Positions 51,080-63,686 of a DNA stretch of 64,000 nt are shown in pieces. How positions within the stretch are numbered: position 1 is the first letter of the stretch; every line of letters starts with the position of its first letter. The notes beneath the pieces were generated by a model. That model did not search any database, was not told the origin of the DNA, and saw only the letters and a program-made list of their open reading frames with translations. The translations under genes and the position numbers were made by a program. The DNA lies in contig OW051471.1 in NCBI GenBank assembly GCA_932521025.1, positions 11,098,001 to 11,162,000 of the forward strand. The letters are read 5' to 3'. The stretch comes from Oscheius onirici (taxonomy: Eukaryota; Nematoda; Chromadorea; Rhabditida; Rhabditidae).

Positions 51080-51180
51080 ATTCTCCGAGCGGACTCGAAC
51101 CCCGGTCGTTTGCGCATTGTCTTTTAGACAAACAAAGAAACAGAGTCAACCACAGACACCAATGAATTATTATAGCAAAG
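51080..51180 (-). repeat. tRNA-like / SINE-like repeat, copy 2
   Basis: The minus strand contains a good polymerase III B-box (GGTTCGAGTCC) and an A-box-like TGGTTGACTCTG upstream. No acceptor stem could be paired, so this is not an intact tRNA. The part at 51130-51180 (CAGAGTCAACCACAGACACC on the plus strand) resembles the dispersed copies at 9890-10020 and 61838-61970. Confidence 0.4.
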
Positions 51181-51323
51181 AATTAAATGCCATTTTTAAA
51201 AATTTCTTTGCGAATTGTTTGCTCCCTGCCATGTTTTCTTTTCTCTTGCCTCCCATCCTCTTCTCCGGTTAAAGTTATAACTGTCAAGAGAATCATTAAC
51301 ATTAATCACAAGGTAAATTTATT

Positions 51324-54300
51324 TCATACACAGCGTCCAAGATCACTGATTGTGACGCCGTTCTCCTTGAAATAGAAGTCAGTAGCGCTGCATGTAAGTG
51401 TTCGGGAAGTTGTCTGGCTATCAGCAAATTTCAGGCCTGAAACGTTTTTTTGTTACTAAGTAAAAAAAACATACCGTTGGGACATGTGAACGTAGCCGTA
51501 TTTCCGGGATAATCTAAAGCTCCAGTGAATAATTTAATCTCGGGATACATTTGGGCTGTCATTATCATCGCAGTGGTCGCAGTCTACAATTTTTTTCCAT
51601 TTTCTGTATTTCTGCCTTACCTTTCCCCTGGTTGAGAGAACATACTGCGCATTGACGTCCGGTGCCCAATACATTGCGCAACCGTCAGTACACTTGTAGT
51701 TTCCAACCTTTGCTCCCGATCCTCCATTCTGGTACTCGCAAAAGTATCGCTTTGTCTCATTTGGAACCTTGCTGTCAACACTTTCGGTATCTGAATTTTT
51801 TGGAGTTTCAGCTATGCTTGTTCTTACAGATTGAGCACTTGATATCAATAACAGTTATCTGGGTCCTGGCTATGTTTGTTTCCGTCACAAATTCGGCCAA
51901 AGGTTTACAGCCGGTTGTACACTGTAGATTGTAAGTTTGATCGGGGTTCGAGCTGTTTCTCCATCCAGGTCCAAGAGTTCCTGTTGTGCATTCGTAGGGG
52001 AAGAGAGCTTGTTTTATATTCTTGCTGTCTGTTGGGTATGATCCATTAGCGCAAGATGCGGTCAGAATACAGCCTTTTTCAGCAGCGGGCGGTGCAGCCT
52101 TGCACTTGTTCGGATCGTAGCTAATCTCGACGGGAGATGTGGCAGAAGGATGGACACATTGCTGGGTCTGAAAGAGTTGTTTTGTCCTTTTTTTGTTTAT
52201 GGCAAGCGATATGTTTGAGCGCGACATTTCCGAGCATTATGCTGTTCTTTGTAGCCCATAATCTGATGTACAACTTTGCAGAACATCGGAAAGTGCGAAA
52301 AAGCCGTCTTCAGCACAAAAAATGCATATTTTTGGAACTTTCCAGTTCTTGCTGTTCTTCAACTCACCGGGACGCAAACTGGTGGATTACTGTAAACTTG
52401 ATTGTTATCCGGATTCCTGAATGTTCCATCAGCCTGACAAGTGTACTGGATAGAAGCGGGTGGGGTTGTTCCGCTGGGAACTTGGAATTCCAGCCCAGGA
52501 TTACAGCTGACATTGTAAGAAGCTCCCATTTTTACGTAAGTATCTGATCCGTACGGTCTGAAGTGAGCCGGATTCTAGATTTTTGTTTATTGCAGTTTTT
52601 CTGAAAACATACCTTAACCGCGAGACCGATGACTGCAAAATTCAGCGCCATGCAAGTGTCTGGACAGTTCTTCTTACTATCAAAAGCCAGTTTTCCGGAA
52701 CTGTCCTTCGAGTCAGGACAAAAGTAGCTGCTGCTGGAAGAGGAGAGCTGACTGAGAACAGTAGTGATGTTGGTTCTGGAAGCGACAGAAATGCAAGATA
52801 GCTGTCCGTCCATGTTGATGGCCGGGAAATTCTCCGACTTGACTTCAAGATTGATACTAGAGAAGAGCTGGTTCAGAGTGGTCATGTTGATGGAGAGACA
52901 GCCGGCGACGCATTCGAGGGTCTGCAAAAAAAGGGGCCTATAGCAGAGTTGGGCGAGCAGCTGATTTTTGGACGAGCACCAGCACAAGCGAGCAGGCACC
53001 TCGAGATTTTCCAGATGAGCGAACACGAGTGCGAGCTGAGCACGAGCGCTCGCAATTTTCCGTTGCAGCGAGCACGAGCAAAAATAACGAGCAGCGAGCA
53101 CGAGCAAAAATACAAATTATTTTCGTTAAATTGGCAGTTTCGCTGGTTTTCGCTTGCGTGACGTCGATAACGACCAAAGAGAAATTAGTTATTCGAGTAA
53201 GATAATCAGAAAAAATAATTTTCGGAACTCAAAAAATGGCCGGTACTAATACAAATAAGAGAACGATATACTCGTGCTCGCTCGCTTTTTTAGCCCTGCT
53301 CGCCCACGAGCATTTTGTGATTCTTTGCTCGTCTACGAGCCGAACACGAGCGCTCGCCCTACCCTGGTCTGTAGACAGAGAGACTCTTACCGTAGTCGCT
53401 ATCTGGTTAGCCACCGGTCCATTAGTAATGGTCCATTTTTCAGGGGTAGTCGAACCGCATTGGACTCTCTGGAAGCCAGAGTACACGTAAGTCATCTCTT
53501 TTGGGTAGGAGTCTGAAAACATTTTCTTTCAGTAATCTCTTCTGACTCACTCTGAGCACATCCATACTTTAATGGACAGAGAAGAGGGTAAGTATTGGCA
53601 GTTGGTCGAGCACAGATACCGTCCATGACGGCGTCGGTGACCAGAGCGCTGGATTTTGGCAGATCCGTGCATCCGACGTTCTGGGTACATGTCATAATTT
53701 GAGTCGTATTGGCCTTGTTCTGAGTCTTGTCAGTGTATGTCGAGTCTTTGTTACAGAGAAGCCCTTGCTGGTTAGTCGCTTTCCAGGGAGAATCAGCCGG
53801 GAGAGAATAACCATCAGCACATACAAACGTGTAGTTTGTGCCGGCAAAGACGTAGTCGAGAGCCAGACTGTCCTTGCTCAGATAAGCCAGTGGTGAGATG
53901 AGCTTCACACTACTTGGGTACGGCTGCATTATCTCACGACAAGCTCCATCACACCATGAATTGTAGTAAGTGGGAGGTACTGGGCAAGAGTAGTAGTTCA
54001 TCTGACTGTAAGCCGTCTTGTTGTAGCCTTTCGGGTCCCAGCATGTAGCTTTATCTCCAGTCGGACTGTAGAATTGTGTTTGGACCATGGGCGGTTTGGT
54101 AGTGGAGGTGGTGTCGTTGAAGCAGCCAGGGACGCATTCGAAAGCGATCGGACCGACCTGGAACATTCGCTGTGTCTCTCAGTCTCTCTGACTCTCTGAC
54201 TGTCTGAATCTCCTTCTTTCTGGCTCTTTGACTATCTGGCTCTCTGATTGTCGGACTGTCCGAATCTCTTTCTCCCTGACTATCTGGCTCTCTGACTCTT

Positions 54301-57300
54301 TAACTCTTTGACTCTCTAACTCTCCGACTCCTCTCTGACTCCCTGTCTGTCGTCCTCACCTTCGTCAGAGTTATATCATCCAACCATCCATTTCCCATGC
54401 TCTGACAGGTTACATTTCTGTATCCCAGTGCCGTGTTCCATTGCGTAGTAGTCGGTTTGTAGCCCGGTCTGCATCGGAAGCTCATCTTGCACCCAGCGCT
54501 CACAAATCCAGGATAAGATATACTACATCCCGGTGACCATTGCTCAACAGTCGTTGTGTTGTACTGCAGAATGGGACATTCGTCGTTGAGGGGATCACGG
54601 ACACAGCTTCTGGCTGTCGTAACAGGAGCATTGGTAGCAGGATCAACGTATTTGCTGGTCTCTCCGTCACACTTGATCTGTTGATTGCCGGGTTGGCCTG
54701 TCATTGCTTTGAAGCCTGGAATATGGTGATTAATAAAAGTTTTGTCCTTTCCAGTTAGTCCAGGCGCTACAGTAACCTGACTTAAACGTGCCCCTTACAG
54801 TAACCGGATTACTGTAAGATTCCCCAAACTCTTACCTGATCCACATCTCACAGTATACCTGAGTCCATTTGCCACCAGCTGTTTTCCGTTATAAGTGACC
54901 AAGTTCGGAGGCTAAACTTTCAATTTTTTAGAATAAAACTCTCGAAGCTACCGTAATCACAATGGTATCGTCATTAGGATTGCTGAAGACGTCACAAGTG
55001 CTGACGCAACCCTCTCCCGGTAGGACAGCCGAGCTGCCGTCTCCCCCGACCAGAGTATAGTTTCCTGGACCTCCTATGCACTTGTACCTGTGCTCAACAG
55101 TGGTTTCTTGAGTGTTCTGGATCCAGACGACACCTGAACCGGTTTAGATCCCTCTATTGGAAAGATATCAGGATTGGATTTCCCAGAGCCGACGATCGTT
55201 TTCGCAGGAGTTATGAGCCGGGTCACGCGTCACAAATTTCTGCACGTTTAGGGCAATGATTCGCAGAAATTTAAAGTAAAGGGAGCTAATTTTTCTGTTC
55301 AATTTTTTTTTAAAATTAAAGAATCGGTTCAATTTTTAGTCTCCACACTCACCATCTCCCTGGCACTGAACGACGACTTCTCCTCCAGCAGGAATGTAAA
55401 CCGTCGTTCCGACCACAATTGTGATGCCAGTCGTTGATTTGTGAGAAGAATGACTATCAATCTGTATCTTACAAGCCGGACCACAAGTCATCGGACTCGT
55501 TATGATAGTTCCAGTGCTATCGGTCCAGTTATATCCATCCTTACAGGTCAGATCCTGTCTGCCAGTGACGTTGTATCTGGGATCCATGGGAGCATAACCA
55601 TCGTTACAGTAAGCAGCAACGGAGCAGCCGGCCGGGAAGTTCGGTTGACAAGTATGAACAAGACGTCCGTTCTGAGGCGTAATATCCTTGCAACCAGAGC
55701 CTTTATTCTTTTGACAGGGCTGAATCGTAGCTGGAGTGTTGTTAGCCGCTCCTGTGTTAGCATCCCAGTAGGTTCCGGTGTCTCCATCACAGACCAGTAT
55801 CTGACTGTTGAAGGTCCTGTTCGGCTTGTACTGATAGCCAAAAGTACAATCAAATTCGTAAGTTCCTCCTCCGGCCACGATCAGCTGAATGGGTGTAGCG
55901 TTCATATCGGCAAACTCTCGAGGACCACGTTTTTTTTTATTTCCTTCTGGGATATTGGTTAAGGCCGTACATGGCTTGACGCAGACCATGAACGGACCAC
56001 GTTCATTGGTATTGTAGACAGTGTTGAGCCAAGGCCGCTGAACATCCATGGCGGTACATTTGAAGGTGAGACGGGAAACTTGCATGGTGTAGGAAGAGTC
56101 ACTGGCTGGGATGTAGCCTGGAATTTTAGGAATAAGACAGAGAAACAGAGAGAAACTCACCAGGAAGGCAAGATACCGTAACCAACGAGTCTGGAGGATA
56201 GTACTGTACTCCAGCGATAGTAATTCTTGTGGCATCTTGCAGAATCTGAGCTCTTCCTCCGAGTTCCTGGACTGGACATCCGGGAGTACAGGTCATTGGA
56301 TTAGTTACGACCTGAGTTACGGAATCAACCCAGACAGCCGTTCCATTCTCCAGTTTCTTGCAGCGCAGAGTTGAGGTGGCAGTAGCTCCGGAATAGGTAG
56401 TAGTGGGAAAGAATCCTGCCTGACAGGTAAGATTGAGAACACAATTCATGGCAACTGATCCAGAGGACGGGGTACAGTCTCCGGACACGGTAATGTAAGT
56501 AGTCTTCTGAACATTTTGGTCGATTGCTGGACATCTCGGATCTGGAGTCTTTTGGCACATGCTCGGCTTGGCGTTAAAGCCCTGGGTACCGAGATCCTGA
56601 TAGGCTCGAGTCCCACCGACGCATTGAAGTTCTTGGTAGTTACGAGCAGCTTCGGGAGAGCCTGAAAGGCTGAGGGTGACGAAAAAGAAGAAAAGAGGAA
56701 CCTGGAGGAAACTGGAAGCCTGCAGCACAAACGACTTTGTAGAGGACGTTGACGACGTAGTCAATGTAATTGGTAGTGAATTGAATGGAGTCAGGCTTCA
56801 TTTGGTCAAGAATCAAGGTCTGAAAGAAACTTTGGTTGTACTTTAGCTGGCACCTACATTCGTTGAAACTGCCCTAAAATTGGCGTTTTCTTCATTTTTC
56901 TTCCATTTTCCGTGTTTCTAACCACGTTTATTGAATTCAGCGTGTAAAACAACACCCTGGGCATGAAATCCGTTCGAAATTAGCAAGAAATCGACAACAG
57001 CCGTTCACAAGACGTTTTCGAATATTTTTCGCCTATTTTTATACTTTTTGTTTGTAATTTTCTCCTCCCGGGGGTTTCTTTAAACGCTGATCTCAGTAAA
57101 AAAAAGTAGTTAGAAACGCGAAAAAGCGGCTTGAAAATGGTGAAAATATCAAATTCAAGTCATTTTGGGTGTTCGCTCCAAAATGTTTTGAACGAACGTA
57201 GGCGCAAGCTGAAGTACAACCGAAACTTTGATACAGACTAGAAAACTTTGGAAGTAATCAGACTTCAACCCTATCCAAAAACCCACCGTGGCTGTCGACG

Positions 57301-59801
57301 ACAATGCTTCACATGTAGGACCACACATGTCTCCCGGCATGATACCGTATCGCTGTGTAGTTACCAGCTTTTGATACTTGTCATTTCCTCCCTTACAGAC
57401 ATGAGGAAAGTTCACCAGATGTTCTGCCTCGACTCTGTTCTTGTCCGGCTCGTTGTTCCAGTAGTAGCCTTGAACCAGAGGCTTGCAAGTAGTCACAACT
57501 TGACTTCCAGGCTTGATGTACCTCTTTCCGGCATAAGTTCCAGTAAAGAAGGCACTGCTCTCGGCCGGAGTCACATAAGTAGCTCCCTCGAAAGAGTCTG
57601 GATACTCACAGGCCAGAATGCATTTCAACATTGTCGTGTTAGTCTGTCCCGTGATTACATCGACGTAGCCCTCTTTTCCAGCCTTACAAGACAAATTTTG
57701 CCATCCCGTCGCAGAAATTCCAAAAGGTCCATCGGGGAAGTAGCCATCCTTGCAGCGAATGCTGACGATACAGCCTTTGGGATAGAGACCATCAACTTTC
57801 TGACAATCTCCGGTAGTTGTATAGTTGACTCCGGATCCGACGGGCACTTCGACACAGCCTGGAGCTCCATCGGGAGTACATTGAAGGGGAACGACGTTGG
57901 TCTTGTTGTCAGCCGGATTCTTCCAGCCGGCACTGCCTCCTTCACAGACGAGAGACTGAGGCGATTGCTGTCCGGCAGCTGGAGTGAAGTCTGGAAAGAA
58001 ACTGTGGATGGGAACTGATCAAAAACTTACTCTCTTCACACTGTCTGGTCATAGTGGCTCCCTTCTGTACCCAGCTGGCACCGTTCTTTTGGTAGATCTC
58101 TCCTGCGACAGTGTGTTTGGTTCCGAGGACTTTGGTCACTTCACAAGCTGGCACGCAAGTTCCTGGATAGATATTCTTTCCGGTCAGTTCATCGATGGAA
58201 ATCTTCCAGCCAATGTCCTGACAAGTGAAGACGACAGCGCCTTGGATGAGAAGACCAGGACGAACGTAGCCATCTTTGCAAGAAGTGGAAATTTGACTGC
58301 CAATGGGATAGACGATGATTTGATCGTTACTATTCTGGAAAAGATTGAATGAAAAAATTCTCTCTTAATTTATCAGTATCTCTTACTTACTCCAGGCAAT
58401 GTAACATTGGCTATAATTTCCGTCCAGATCGTTTCCGTCTGGCTCACACCAACACATCCCGGAACACAAGTTCCTGGGAATTTTCCATTAGATCCTGGAG
58501 TGACGACAATGCCAGTCTCATCGACCCAGCTGCTTCTGTTACAGGTCAATGTGTAGCCGGTTGGCTTTCCCTGCATATAGTAGCCAAGACTACTTCCAGA
58601 GCCGGCAGATTTGGAGCACTTGATGTTAACATTACATCCGTTCGGTTTAGAGTCTCCAGCGCAACCAGTCCCCTTTTCAATAACTCCGTTCGTGGGAAGA
58701 TTTCCGGTGTTGATGAGAGGACAGCCGTCAGAGATACACTGAAATTGGGTGTATTGAAAGGACAGAGGGACAGAGGGACAGAAAGACAGAGAAACAGTAA
58801 CCAACCTCCAGAACATTTGCCGGCTGCTGCCCAGTCGTGATATCCCTCCATTTTCCTTCACACATCAGAGTCTGTTTTCCATCCTTATAAACAGCATTCT
58901 TCGGCTTGTATCCATCCTGGCACTTGAAGACATACTGTGCTTCAATTCTGATGACAGTCTTTCCATTATCAGTGTCATTGAAATAGGTAGTCGGGTCCGT
59001 GACGATCTGAACTCCCGGTGGAAGTGAAGTAGCAGAGAAGGGATCACAATATCCGCGACAGTAAGCGGGCCACGCCATAGAGACATGTTGTGGATCGGGG
59101 TTCTGATCTGTCCATCCGGAAGCAACTCCGGGAGTGCATTTGTGAGAGTCCTTCTTGGCAGCTTGATGGGTCAGAGAGACGGAGAAGTAGAAACCTGGAA
59201 AACATAGAAAATTTCAGTAACCAAATCAAAGAAAATTAATCTCCCGGCTTACCTGGCTTGCACTGCGTCTCAATGACCGAATTAGCCGGCCACAAACGCT
59301 CGTCTCCGTTGTAGTACTCCTGTCTCGGGGGTCCCGTGACATAAGTAGCATTTTCCATCATCTTGGTGCTCAAAGCTGTACAGCCTCGAAGACACGAGGG
59401 TACGGGATCGAAACTCCCCTTCAGGACCCATTTCTTGCTTCTACAAGTTACTTCCAGGCCATCTCCTTCCGGATCATCTTCGAAGTAATAGCCGGGGTTG
59501 TAAACCGTTCCTAAATTTTGTGGTTACAGTAGTTTTGTTCGTCTCTCTCTCTCTGTCTATTTTAAAAAATCGTACCCGATTGACATTTAACCCTAAAGGC
59601 ACACTTTTCTTTGGCTCCTTCAACTCCGGCCTGCATGCACGTCTTCTTCTCGGCTGACGTCGATTTTGCTGTATGTTTGTCCGTGGATTCTAGAGCATTC
59701 CACAGGCATTGTGAGGCTGCTAGTCCTATCAGTGAGAGGACTAAAAAGTACGCTTTTTCAACAAAAAATCGAAACAGACCCAGATATGGTGACAGCCCCA
59801 T
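51324..59801 (-). CDS. Large secreted modular Cys-rich protein (Sushi/CCP-like), about 2067 residues
   Basis: Twenty exons from ATG at 59801 to TGA at 51324: 59801-59576, 59510-59253, 59194-58806, 58738-58391, 58334-58031, 57990-57287, 56819-56702, 56661-56161, 56117-55353, 55133-54952, 54911-54836, 54715-54360, 54157-53551, 53512-53391, 52921-52613, 52574-52368, 52167-51828, 51790-51621, 51583-51475 and 51436-51324. Phases close exactly. The N-terminus has a hydrophobic signal (FLVLSLIGLAASQC). The rest is a string of single-copy Cys-rich modules of Sushi-like logic, such as KCQDGYKPKN, RCKDGYFPDGP and RCRPGYKPTT, with paired CVPGC-type linkers. N-glycosylation sites are frequent. No catalytic domain or membrane anchor is seen. 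It is a neighbour and probable relative of the larger gene downstream but lacks its amplified arrays. AATAAA overlaps the stop region. Confidence 0.82.
52944..53366. mobile_element. hAT-like element, word GAGCAC/GCTCGT
   Basis: A 423-base element in intron 14 of the upstream giant gene. Ends are CAGAGTTGGGCGAGC and GCTCGCCCTACCCTG. GCCTATAG and GTCTGTAG (6 of 8 identical) flank it. The interior is dominated by CGAGCACGAGC and its complement. Confidence 0.8.
54172..54345. repeat. Degenerate GACTCTCT simple repeat
   Basis: Most of intron 12 of the upstream giant gene consists of variants of GACTCTCT and GACTATCTGGCTCTCT, a pyrimidine-biased low-complexity tract on the plus strand. Confidence 0.8.
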
Positions 59802-60673
59802 GGCGACTGAACGGGCGTAGGCGCCACATTATTGCTTTAAAAGGCTGTGAAAATGTGGGAACTGTCTCGACGCCAGAAGAACTGAAAGACAGCATGACGG
59901 AACTGGAGTGGGTACTGTAACTGAACAGTTCAGTACACTGTCTTTGTTACGAGTGTATCGGCACGCACATCTTCTGTACAAACAGAAGATGTGCAGCGAT
60001 GAAAATGCTACAGTAATCCTGCTGGAACGTGATCCTACTGATTTACTGACTGCTACTATTATACTTAGGCACGGGCCGAAATTTTTAGGCTCGAGCTTTT
60101 TTCGACCCGGCTCGAGAGGCTTGGTCGAGCCTGATCTTTTAAAAGACCGATCCGGCTCCAGGTGCAAAAACAAGCTTGTCTCGAGCTGCCCAAGTATAGC
60201 TATTATCTCTTCCTATTTTTTCCCATGTCCTCTCTATCGAATCTTCCTTGTACTCTCTCTAGTATGCCTTAATAATCGTTAGGCTGTCACAGCCTATTGC
60301 GTAACAAACCTAAACTAACCTCCATCAACTATCTTCTCCCGAAACAACACCCAATTACCGTAATCCGGACAATGCTGCTGTGCAACCAGTGCCCCTCCCG
60401 GTAATTCGAGACTAATTGAGCAAATGGGCTCTGTTCCTGCCACACGTTAATTATGGTTTATAGGGAAACTACTTGTACCTTTGGATTTGTTTTTTACCCA
60501 CACTCCTGAAAGACGATCGCCCACAATTGGCGCATCCCTTTGAGACAACAGACCGCCGATTAGCATGGCGCTCCCTCTTTAGCTGGATCGTGTTTCAGTC
60601 TTTCGAGGTCAGACTCAAGAGATCCGCTTAAGATAATCGATAGGAGGATTTCCGACTGTTTCGAGAGCTTTCA
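59802..60673. other. Promoter-side spacer of the upstream giant gene
   Basis: A GTTCAG acceptor lies five bases before the giant-gene ATG, on the minus strand at about 59807. A short hAT-like element is at 60060-60198. No coding exon is supported in the remainder. Confidence 0.5.
60060..60198. mobile_element. Short hAT-like element, word GGCTCGAG
   Basis: A 139-base element with ends TATACTTAGGC and GCCCAAGTATA. GCTACTAT and GCTATTAT (7 of 8 identical) flank it. The interior repeats CGAGCC and GGCTCGAG. The ends resemble those of the element at 16236-16508. Confidence 0.75.
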
Positions 60674-60918
60674 ATGCCGCCTACGATCGTAAAGGGTGTG
60701 AGTTGAGAAAAGCTGTGCAGAGTGACGAGCGAGAAAATTTTCAGAGAGTGGGGACCATAGCCAAAGGCAAAAAAAAGATGCAGGTTCTATTTCCCAGTGA
60801 ATTCTCGCAAAGGTGAGAGTGGAAAATTCGGAATCAGGATTCAAAAAAACACCCTAGGACTTTGATTCCGACGATGAAATCAAGCTCTAGATGTGGAAGA
60901 GCTGTTTCCGTCACTTGA
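60674..60918 (+). CDS. Possible 50-residue protein with two mini-introns
   Basis: Three putative exons: 60674-60697, 60745-60812 and 60858-60918. The introns are 47 and 45 bases, exactly the size usual in this locus. Donors are GTGAGT and GTGAGA; acceptors are TTTTCAG and CCTAG. The phases close on MPPTIVKG, then RVGTIAKGKKKMQVLFPSEF, then a Ser/Arg-containing end. I do not recognise the family. The good splice signals argue for a real gene, but the shortness keeps confidence modest. Confidence 0.42.
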
Positions 60919-63686
60919 TCCCCATCACCTCATCAATTTTCTCCCCTTCTCGTGATTTACAACCTGTCATCTTCATCCATCCTCCTCACAGTTATTAATC
61001 CTCCCGAACGCGCGTTCCCGAGCATCTGTTGCCAGACACGCGTTTTCTGATGACAGACGAGAGTCGTTAATCCCTCTAATTAGGCTTGTTAGTAGCATCA
61101 ACGAACATCCTGGCATCATTATCTCTCATTTTTGTGGAAAACATGCCAAATATTTGCAGCACACACAGGTATTGCCTAATTGTGCGCGCGCGAGAATATG
61201 TGTACTGACAGCCAGCTGTGCCTTGGCTAATGGGGATAAGTCAACTAACTAGGCAATGTTTAGTTAAGAACATATTTGCCAATCAACCGGTGTGTACTCA
61301 ATGTACACATCAACATTGACACCTGGGCAACCTAATACGGGAAGGATTACTTGGGTAAAAACTCAACTTCACCATTCCGAGCCTTGTCTCATCCATGTAG
61401 CAGGACACTGACAAGAGTCACTCTTCTGATCTCGTCTTCCCATTGTGTAGAAGGTCGTCCTACTGCCCTTTTCCGTCCAATAGGCCACCATTCAGTAGAT
61501 ATTTGGATCATCTATCTTCTCTGCCCAATTCAACTTTCGTCTCCAAGCTAGTACTTGAATATCTGTCAGCCTTGTTCTCCTCCTCACATTGGTTTTCCTG
61601 ACTCTGTTCTTGCAAAGTTATTCCCAGCATGGCTCTCTTCATTCTTCTTTGGCCAGCAGCTATTTTCCTCCTTTCTTCTGTCCATTTGAAATTTGACCAG
61701 ACGACTTCGTCGCCTTCCGGCATCGTAGCACCAAACTTTTCTACCTGCTCATTACCGTTTTCTGAAGCTTTGTACTTCCCTCTGACACAATAGAAACCAA
61801 GTCTGTAAAAACTTCAAGTTCAAAAGTGACTTGCTATCTAATCCTGACAACTTTTGACTTGCTCCGACGATTCTCGTGGCCATGGACAAACAGACATCCA
61901 AACAGACAGAGTCAGCCACAGACACCACAGAACTTTAATAGTTTAGATTTTTACTTGGGTAATGAGGATTGCGAGTTCCGGTTCCTTTAAGACTTTCTCT
62001 AAACTCTCTGTCTTTCTGTCCCTGTCTTTACAAAAATTTAAAGGGTTTGGCCTCGTCCCTCTTTCCCGGAAGCCCTCCTCACCTGTTTAGCATAATCGGT
62101 AGTCTCACACTCCCCAAAGAGACCGCTTACCGCCCTATCAGTGGCTAATCCCTAACCGTCGGCAGCTCTTTTGTCAAGTACTTAGTGGGTCTTCTCACAG
62201 GTTAATTGTTTTGGTCGAGAGTGTCGGCTCATCTTTCACCTATGAGACACCCTGTTGCGCCATCTGGGAGTACTTATGGCTGGCTCCCGTAGTGACTGAA
62301 CTTGGGTCAATGACGGTCTATTATAGACCTTATTGGCAGCTACCGTAATCCAAGTAATTTGCTCGACTCTCTCAATCTGTGTAATGACCAGCCTCTTGTT
62401 TGCTTATCCTGTCCTCAAGTACCTGGATGCAATCACAATCTCTCTCTCCTAATCCGAGGAGTCATTATTGCGCGTGAATTTTTAATTGCTTCATGCAGAC
62501 CACCTGCACTTCCGCAAACCATCCGGAACAATTGTGACAGCCGGGCGTGAACAACACAAATTAGGAAGGGGAAGGAAAGACATCCGATGGATTGCTAGCT
62601 AATTGGGTGGTTAGGAAGCTGGGTTGGGAGTGACTGTCGAAAGACGGTCTGAACAAATACCTTTGAAAAAAAAGATCGAGTGGAAAGACAATGACACGAA
62701 CCATAGTATCTACAAAAGTGTTATGCTGTTCTTTGGGAGGGTACTGCACAAAAGTGAAAGTTAAGATGGGTACTGAAACAGTCGGAAAACTGTCACACCT
62801 ACAACATTAAGGTAGAGGTTTAGTAAATACGAATTCTTGAAAACTGAGAATTCCCAGATCTTGAGCACTACCAGATCGCACATGAAGACAGCTTGCAGCT
62901 GCTTGTGAGTTCAGGAATCCCATGAATTTTAAATCTTCAATTGGTTTTGACACATTTTTCGACAAATTTTTTCCTGACAAGATTGGCAACGCCCTTCCAG
63001 GGCTAAAGTAGAAATTTGTGACTTCGCTCTGTCACGGAATCGTAATCGTGGTTTCCTTTTCATTCCTCCTTTGTTACTCTCCTCCAGCCACTCTCCCTGA
63101 CCCTCCAAAGAAACTACCGAAATTGTTTTGAAACCTGCTCCCTCTCAAGCCTAATTTAAAAAACCTGAACAGGTCGCCCGGTCCAAAACCAAAATCGTTA
63201 GAACACTTCGCGCACTTGCTTTTCCTGTCGGGACTTGTTAAAAACTAAGTTGTGCACAAAGCTCCCCTCCTTATCCTCAATTAAAGCTTCAGACACACAC
63301 AGAGGCTTGTGAGCAATTTATAGTGGATAAATAGCACTTTGTAGACCTTGAACAAGTCGAAAGAGTCTTCAAAAATTCAAAAAGAACAGAATCTGAAAAC
63401 TTGTCTAAACTACAAGCTGTTACTGATATTTCTCTTTCCAAAAAATTTATAAAACTTGCCTTTTGTAGCACTCTCTAAAATCTAAAAGGTTGATATTCTC
63501 ACGCTCTCCCCAATCTCAAGCCTGGGTCGACCCCCTACCAAGAATGGGCGTGGCAGCTTCCAGCCGGGCCACCTGGTCCCACCAAAACAGTCCCACTGAC
63601 AGCCGTCTTCACAACCAGCTGCATCTGAATTTCCTAACATGATCGTTCGTTTCTTTTTTCTTCAGTTTCAAAAATTAAATTTTCAG
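60919..63686. other. Right-hand spacer
   Basis: About 2.8 kb with no supported gene. A dispersed-repeat copy is at 61838-61970. A GGGCGTGGC motif, of the kind bound by Sp1/KLF factors, lies at 63546-63554 ahead of the last exon; its function is a guess. Confidence 0.45.
61838..61970. repeat. Dispersed repeat, copy 3 (SINE-like family)
   Basis: This stretch shares TCTCGTGGCCATGGACAAA, CAGAGTC, CACAGACACCAC and TTTAATAGTTTA with 9890-10020, in the same order and orientation. Part of it also matches 51130-51180. Confidence 0.5.

Larger units (their letters stand above)
49958..51323. other. Spacer between the two giant genes
   Basis: About 1.4 kb holding the promoter of the downstream giant gene. 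A TTTCAG acceptor near 49995 precedes its ATG by 36 bases. It also contains a MITE (50862-50963) and a tRNA-like or SINE-like repeat. No other coding exon is supported. An AATAAA for the upstream gene overlaps its stop region near 51320. Confidence 0.6.

Noticed and set aside
51080..51160. Intact tRNA gene on the minus strand
   Set aside because: A B-box is present but no 7-base acceptor stem pairs and the T-stem is imperfect, so it is treated as tRNA-like repeat sequence.
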